A stretch of DNA of 35,389 bases from NCBI GenBank assembly GCA_964440655.1, contig CAYTTA010000020.1, positions 1 through 35,389 on the forward strand, written 5' to 3'. Shown piece by piece: positions 32,121 to 35,389 of this stretch (position 1 is the stretch's first letter; each line of letters starts with the position of its first letter). The notes beneath the pieces are model-generated. The model was not told the DNA's origin. It made no database searches and saw only the letters and a program-made list of their open reading frames with translations. A program made the position numbers and the translations under genes. This DNA is from CAYTTA01 sp964440655 (GTDB lineage: Bacteria; Bacteroidota; Rhodothermia; Balneolales; Balneolaceae).

Positions 32121-33791
32121 TTACGGTTCAGGATCCTCTTCTGTTACCAGCAGGATTCTTCTTCCTTCGTAGTGATGCCACCGATCTTTGGCGCGGATGC
32201 GGATCAGGTGGGCACCCGCCTCAGGAACTTCCGGGAGTTCTCCTGTCCAGATATGTGCAGAGGGATAAGGATTGACGGATGGCCTCCATGGAATCCTGTC
32301 ACCCAGAGCTTCTTCCCTCTGTTTCAGCTCCTCAAGAAACAGATCGTTCACCTCTCTCCGTTGCAGCGGCATCCACTCTCCTTTACCACCTGCCTGCATC
32401 TCTACAACAGCATCCGGCAAAGCATTGAATATATTGACATGGACTTCGATCGGGCCGCTTGATGTGGCGGGAACAGGATCCGGAAGATGGATGTGCATCT
32501 GGAAATCGGCCGGACGCCGGGCGGCCTTGTAGGTCAGTTTCCATTCGGTGCCGTCAATATCGAGCCAGGCGTATCCGGTGGGCGTTCCATCCATCATCAT
32601 GGAGTGGGGAATGCCATACTCATCGGGAGCGCCGCTCCACCAGCCACCGCCGGTGGTCCCCATGCTGACAAGGTGGTGAGGCTCTTCTCCGGGCCAGCCC
32701 TCTTTCGGTCCGAGAAAGCGGTGGTAGTGCCGGTGCGCATGAGCCGAGAGGGTGACCGTATGCGGACGGGCGGAGAGCAGACTGAACAATCGGTCCCGTT
32801 CCTCACTCTTCTCCCATCCGGTTGAGAAGGCGAAGGGGATGTGGGTAAGCAGAAAGACCCGCTCTTCCTGCGGAATCATCTGGAGAAAGTTCTCTATAAA
32901 ATTGAGCTGTCTCTCCCCGATGCCGGTCCGGTAACGTGCCTGGGGATCACTTGTCGGAAATCGGACTCCGTCCACAACAAGAAAATGGGTGCTTCCCACC
33001 GAGAAGGCATACCATGACGGGCCATAGGTCCTGTAGTAGGCACCCCGGGCATCCTCATATGTTTCTGCAGAATAATCGATGTCGTGATTGCCGATCACAT
33101 GCCGCCAGGGTATTCCGATGGTGCCGATCACATCATTAAGCGGCTCGAAGAGATCGAGATCATCAAAAACGAGATCACCGAGAGTGATCCCGAAGAGAGC
33201 ATCGGCGTCCGTCACTTCCTGTACCACATCCCGGGCTATATAGTGAATTTCCCTGAGATCCCTGGGCTGGGTATCTCCGAAGACCAGCACGCGATATCGG
33301 TCGGGTTCGGGCTGATGGAAAAGGGGAAAGTCCACCGATTTGGGGATGGATCCGGTCGGGGGTGCTCCTTCATAATTCTTTCCTGAGACTCCATCCGGGC
33401 TCCAGAAATAGTAGAACCGGGGGATTCCGTTCTTGTCGGTCGGTGTCATCCAGTCTCCAGGCTTGATCACAAACAGATGGTTGTCGGCACGGAGCCTGAG
33501 CCGGTATCTCCCTTCTGAATCGGTACGGACGATCTGCTCTCCGTTGGAGACCATCACTCCGGCAATACCGGGTTCATTCAGGTCCCGCACCCCGTTCCGG
33601 TTCAGATCATGATAGACCACACCGGAAACATTTCGAGAGGCTCGTTGCCGGTCTGCCGCCAGTGCCTCCGCTTCCTGCAACACGGGAACGGAAAGCAGGA
33701 GTATCAGCAACAGCCTGAAGAACGGGCGTAAAAGAACCGGACGGCGGGAAATCGGGAGAGTGCCGAAGAAGGGAGTCTTGATGGGTCGCAT
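32121..33791 (-). CDS. Secreted calcineurin-like phosphoesterase (MetallophosN/C)
   Basis: 556 residues. Signal peptide (PFFRLLLILLLSVPVLQEAE), then an N-terminal Ig-like domain with a DLNRNGVRDLNEPGIAGV calcium-type motif (about 55-110). The metallophosphoesterase core has VLVFGDTQ, LGDLVFDDL, GNHDIDYS, LLTHIPF and SAHAHRHYH, the metal ligands of a dinuclear site. The C-terminal part (IEVHVNIFNALPDAVVEMQA onward) is the MetallophosC-like domain. It hydrolyses phosphate esters outside the cytoplasm; the substrate is unknown. It is not next to the pst locus, so phosphate scavenging is only a possibility. Confidence 0.9.
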   Translation of the reverse strand: MRPIKTPFFGTLPISRRPVLLRPFFRLLLILLLSVPVLQEAEALAADRQRASRNVSGVVYHDLNRNGVRDLNEPGIAGVMVSNGEQIVRTDSEGRYRLRLRADNHLFVIKPGDWMTPTDKNGIPRFYYFWSPDGVSGKNYEGAPPTGSIPKSVDFPLFHQPEPDRYRVLVFGDTQPRDLREIHYIARDVVQEVTDADALFGITLGDLVFDDLDLFEPLNDVIGTIGIPWRHVIGNHDIDYSAETYEDARGAYYRTYGPSWYAFSVGSTHFLVVDGVRFPTSDPQARYRTGIGERQLNFIENFLQMIPQEERVFLLTHIPFAFSTGWEKSEERDRLFSLLSARPHTVTLSAHAHRHYHRFLGPKEGWPGEEPHHLVSMGTTGGGWWSGAPDEYGIPHSMMMDGTPTGYAWLDIDGTEWKLTYKAARRPADFQMHIHLPDPVPATSSGPIEVHVNIFNALPDAVVEMQAGGKGEWMPLQRREVNDLFLEELKQREEALGDRIPWRPSVNPYPSAHIWTGELPEVPEAGAHLIRIRAKDRWHHYEGRRILLVTEEDPEP

Positions 33792-33891
33792 GGCGAGTCG
33801 TTATCGGATGGACGGGAGAGAATATCCTGTTGCCACCCAATGATAAGCCAAGAGAGATGGTTTTACAACCGGTCCCGGTTGGAGCTTGCCA

Positions 33892-34134
33892 TCATCCGGT
33901 CTGATCGTCTCTCCTGTCCCGATTCCGGATCCGACCGGTGTTGCTGCGTACTTGCCTGATGCCACGACACCCCAGGATAAGCCCCGTCAGAGCAAGAATA
34001 AGAACAGCATGCCATGGCGGAAAGATCTCCGGGCCGATCGTCCGGTACTGGTAGAATTCAATCAGCATGAAAACCAGCAAGGAAACAGCAAAAAAGACAA
34101 CGACCTGGAGGAGGACATCTTTCAGACTCTTCAT
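33892..34134 (-). CDS. Small two-helix membrane protein
   Basis: 80 residues from the ATG at 34134: MKSLKDVLLQVVVFFAVSLL, then LVFMLIEFY, then a second helix (AVLILALTGLILGCRGI) and a basic tail (RNRDRRDD). A longer ORF extends to 34254 but begins on the T-run of a terminator, so the short start is preferred. It lies after the double-glycine peptide genes on the same strand, beyond their terminator. An immunity role is conceivable from position only; the function is unknown. Confidence 0.5.
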   Translation of the reverse strand: MKSLKDVLLQVVVFFAVSLLVFMLIEFYQYRTIGPEIFPPWHAVLILALTGLILGCRGIRQVRSNTGRIRNRDRRDDQTG

Positions 34135-34244
34135 TGTATAGGGGGATATGCGCTCCGAATCGTTCCTGAAACGGGGATTTGGGGGTGGAGCAGAAAGGGA
34201 GTCCATTCCGGCACTCTGCTCCATACCCTGAAGCAGGTTCAGGA

Positions 34245-34301
34245 GAAAAATCATGGGGCAGGGTGCCCGCCCTGTACCACTGGTCGGGCGGACCCCTGCC
34301 C
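34245..34301 (-). terminator. Strong intrinsic terminator after the double-glycine peptide genes
   Basis: On the minus strand a long GC stem (GGGCAGGGG.../...CCCTGCCC, extended by CGCCCG/CGGGC; plus-strand arms 34256-34269 and 34285-34301) is followed by ATGATTTTTCTCC. It closes the two-peptide unit. Confidence 0.8.
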
Positions 34302-34322
34302 GGGGAGCTGAGCCTGCGCCTG

Positions 34323-34496
34323 TCAGAACAAGATCCAGCCCGGCATCGGTGTATAGAGCATCATGTTCAATGCAAAGGCAAAATCGTACCAGAACCCGGT
34401 CTCCCGGGTCGGCTGTCCTCCGGCAATTTCCATGATCTCTCTGCTGTTTAGTGCCTCCCAGCCAGGGGCCGGTTCGGTAGAATGTCTGTTTCTCAT
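34323..34496 (-). CDS. Double-glycine leader peptide B (bacteriocin-like precursor)
   Basis: 57 residues. The leader WEALNSREIMEIAGG has the usual GG-leader spacing (hydrophobic residues, Glu, then Ile-x-Gly-Gly) with GG at 26-27. The remainder after GG is 30 residues, aromatic and Met-rich (QPTRETGFWYDFAFALNMML, then YTPMPGWILF). GG leaders are cut by the C39 peptidase of an ABC exporter during secretion. A strong GAGAGGAG ribosome site lies 5-8 bp upstream. It starts 23 bp after peptide A and ends in a terminator. No exporter or immunity gene is in view. The mature sequence has no Cys or other modification site that would name a RiPP class. Confidence 0.7.
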   Translation of the reverse strand: MRNRHSTEPAPGWEALNSREIMEIAGGQPTRETGFWYDFAFALNMMLYTPMPGWILF

Positions 34497-34519
34497 GGTT
34501 CTCTCCTCTCTGATTTGAA

Positions 34520-34699
34520 TTACCGGTTCTTCAGCATCATGGAGTGGGCATCAAGAGCCCCTTTTTTGATGTCACTCCAATTCTCTATGGCGGAAAGAAT
34601 AAGACCTGCGCTTAACGCCACTCCAAAAGCGATAACGATGGGATTGCCTCCGTGTATCTCATTCATCTCCTCCATCTGAAGCTCTTTAAAGGTTTCCAT
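34520..34699 (-). CDS. Double-glycine leader peptide A (class IIb bacteriocin-like)
   Basis: 59 residues. The leader METFKELQMEEMNEIHGG ends in GG at 17-18; the mature part (41 residues) starts NPIVIAFGVALSAGLILSAI, followed by ENWSDIKKGALDAHSM. The Gly/Ala-rich hydrophobic helix and the N-W-SDI-KG motif recall class IIb bacteriocin-like peptides found in Bacteroidota. Ribosome site AAGAGGAG 6-8 bp upstream. Shared upstream sequence with peptide B (CAAATCA followed by a GAGGAG motif) suggests the two genes arose by duplication or are co-regulated. Whether it kills, signals or colonises is unknown. Confidence 0.75.
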   Translation of the reverse strand: METFKELQMEEMNEIHGGNPIVIAFGVALSAGLILSAIENWSDIKKGALDAHSMMLKNR

Positions 34700-34828
34700 A
34701 GTGCACTCCTCTTGATTTGATTGACGTTGGTGTAGTCCTATGATCCCTTCCCGTTCGGAACCTTACACCCGTCAGAAGGATTTTCGATCTCTCTCAAGTA
34801 CACCATCTGAACTCTCTCGGCGGGTGGT

Positions 34829-35389
34829 CTACTCCCTGTCGGCCCCGAGCAGCTGATAAATGGAGTGTTCCCGGCTTGTTGCGCGAAAACGGCGATCATC
34901 CGGAAGGAGTTCGTCAGCTCCAAGTACGAGATATCCTCCAGGTGCGAGACGGGGGATCAGCCGTTCCAGAAACTCCTCCTGGCGCTCGATGGAGAAGTAG
35001 GTGAAGACCAGATTCCGGCAGAAAACCATGTCGAAGAGGCCTGCAGGTAGCCTCCCGCTGATGTCCCGCTCATCAAACTCCACCATTTGAAGCAGATCTC
35101 CCCGGATCTGGTAATCTTCGTCCTCTTCAAACCAGGCCGGCCGGAAATATCTCTCAATCTCCTGTCGGGTCAGTTCCCGGAGCGAGCCTGCCGGGAAGAA
35201 GCCTCTTCGGGCCCGCTTCATTACGGCCTGGTTCCGGTCAGTAGCGAGAATCGTGACCGGACAGGGCCGCCAGACAGGATCTTCGATGCCCGCCTGATCC
35301 CTCATCCGGGCAAACAGTTCCATCAGGATGATCGCGATCGACAGAGGTTCCTCCCCGTTGCAGGAACCGACGGACCAGAAACGGAGCGG
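34829..35389 (-). CDS. CheR-type methyltransferase, C-terminal part (runs off the right edge)
   Basis: 186 residues are visible. The SAM-binding motif is FWSVGSCNGEEPLSIAIILM (usual form W-A-CSTGEEPYS), followed by ATDRNQAVMKRARRGFFPAG, the core FDMVFCRNLVFTYFSIERQE and LAPGGYLVLGADELL. It is the catalytic domain of chemotaxis-receptor glutamate methyltransferases; the N-terminal CheR domain lies outside. The stop is followed by the peptide A gene after 129 bp on the same strand. CheR-like enzymes also occur outside chemotaxis, so a role in chemotaxis is not proven here. Confidence 0.85.
   Translation of the reverse strand, partial: PLRFWSVGSCNGEEPLSIAIILMELFARMRDQAGIEDPVWRPCPVTILATDRNQAVMKRARRGFFPAGSLRELTRQEIERYFRPAWFEEDEDYQIRGDLLQMVEFDERDISGRLPAGLFDMVFCRNLVFTYFSIERQEEFLERLIPRLAPGGYLVLGADELLPDDRRFRATSREHSIYQLLGADRE

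Noticed and set aside
34738..34806. 22-codon ORF between the CheR gene and the double-glycine peptides
   Set aside because: Too short, with only a weak purine stretch upstream and no leader features; it may be chance.

Overview
The window looks like a chromosomal segment of a moderately GC-rich member of the Bacteroidota superphylum, probably Rhodothermota or Balneolota-like. The grounds are a SecA of over 1100 residues with long internal insertions and no C-terminal zinc motif, weak Shine-Dalgarno use at many genes, a CRISPR repeat of the type II-C kind common in this group (minus-strand form starts GTTGTGGTTTGA), and the gene content (HsdR-N-domain protein, small lipoprotein, MetallophosN/C phosphoesterase). 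This assignment is inference; no rRNA or tRNA gene is present. Most of the window is housekeeping genes, but several spots are unusual.

Layout. 1-510: a seven-repeat CRISPR array (36-bp repeats, 29-30-bp spacers) whose degenerate last repeat supplies the stop codon of a WYL-domain regulator (500-1507, minus). 1508-3312: a dyad-rich intergenic region, a thioredoxin-like [2Fe-2S] ferredoxin, a 34-bp tandem repeat and an orphan ABC ATPase. 3439-6622: a small conserved protein, an RMDN-like TPR protein, a DUF308 membrane protein and a prolidase. 6698-13293: a phosphate locus with phoR, a receiver-less phoB remnant facing a pstS remnant, then pstC, pstA, pstB and an outer-membrane porin. The facing 5' halves of phoB and pstS, and the divergent promoter between them, are missing. 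13431-15932: an HsdR-N-type protein and a Tat-exported Gfo/Idh/MocA oxidoreductase. 16059-22244: yidC, rnpA and rpmH (minus), divergent from secA (plus). 22359-23109: a CI/S24-type repressor lacking the catalytic serine, with two phased 16-bp dyads at its 5' end. 23110-23563: a gene-free stretch with a series of hairpins. 23564-28862 (minus): Na+/Ca2+ antiporter, M48 protease, LemA and an SSS symporter. 29122-32031 (plus): M28 peptidase lipoprotein, mnmE and a small lipoprotein. 32121-34134 (minus): metallophosphoesterase and a small membrane protein. 34245-34699 (minus): two very short genes for peptides with double-glycine leaders, closed by a strong terminator. 34829-35389: a CheR-type methyltransferase running off the right edge.

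How genes work together. PhoR, PstCAB and the porin form a phosphate sensing and uptake unit, but as read it lacks an intact PhoB and PstS. This is either a real deletion of roughly 1 kb or an assembly chimera. YidC, RnpA, RpmH and SecA are the usual translation/export cluster. LemA with the M48 protease is a recurrent envelope pair. The best candidates for something little described are the tandem double-glycine peptides (34323-34699), the CRISPR repeat that fits a Bacteroidota promoter and overlaps a WYL regulator gene, and the serine-less S24 repressor with its phased operators.
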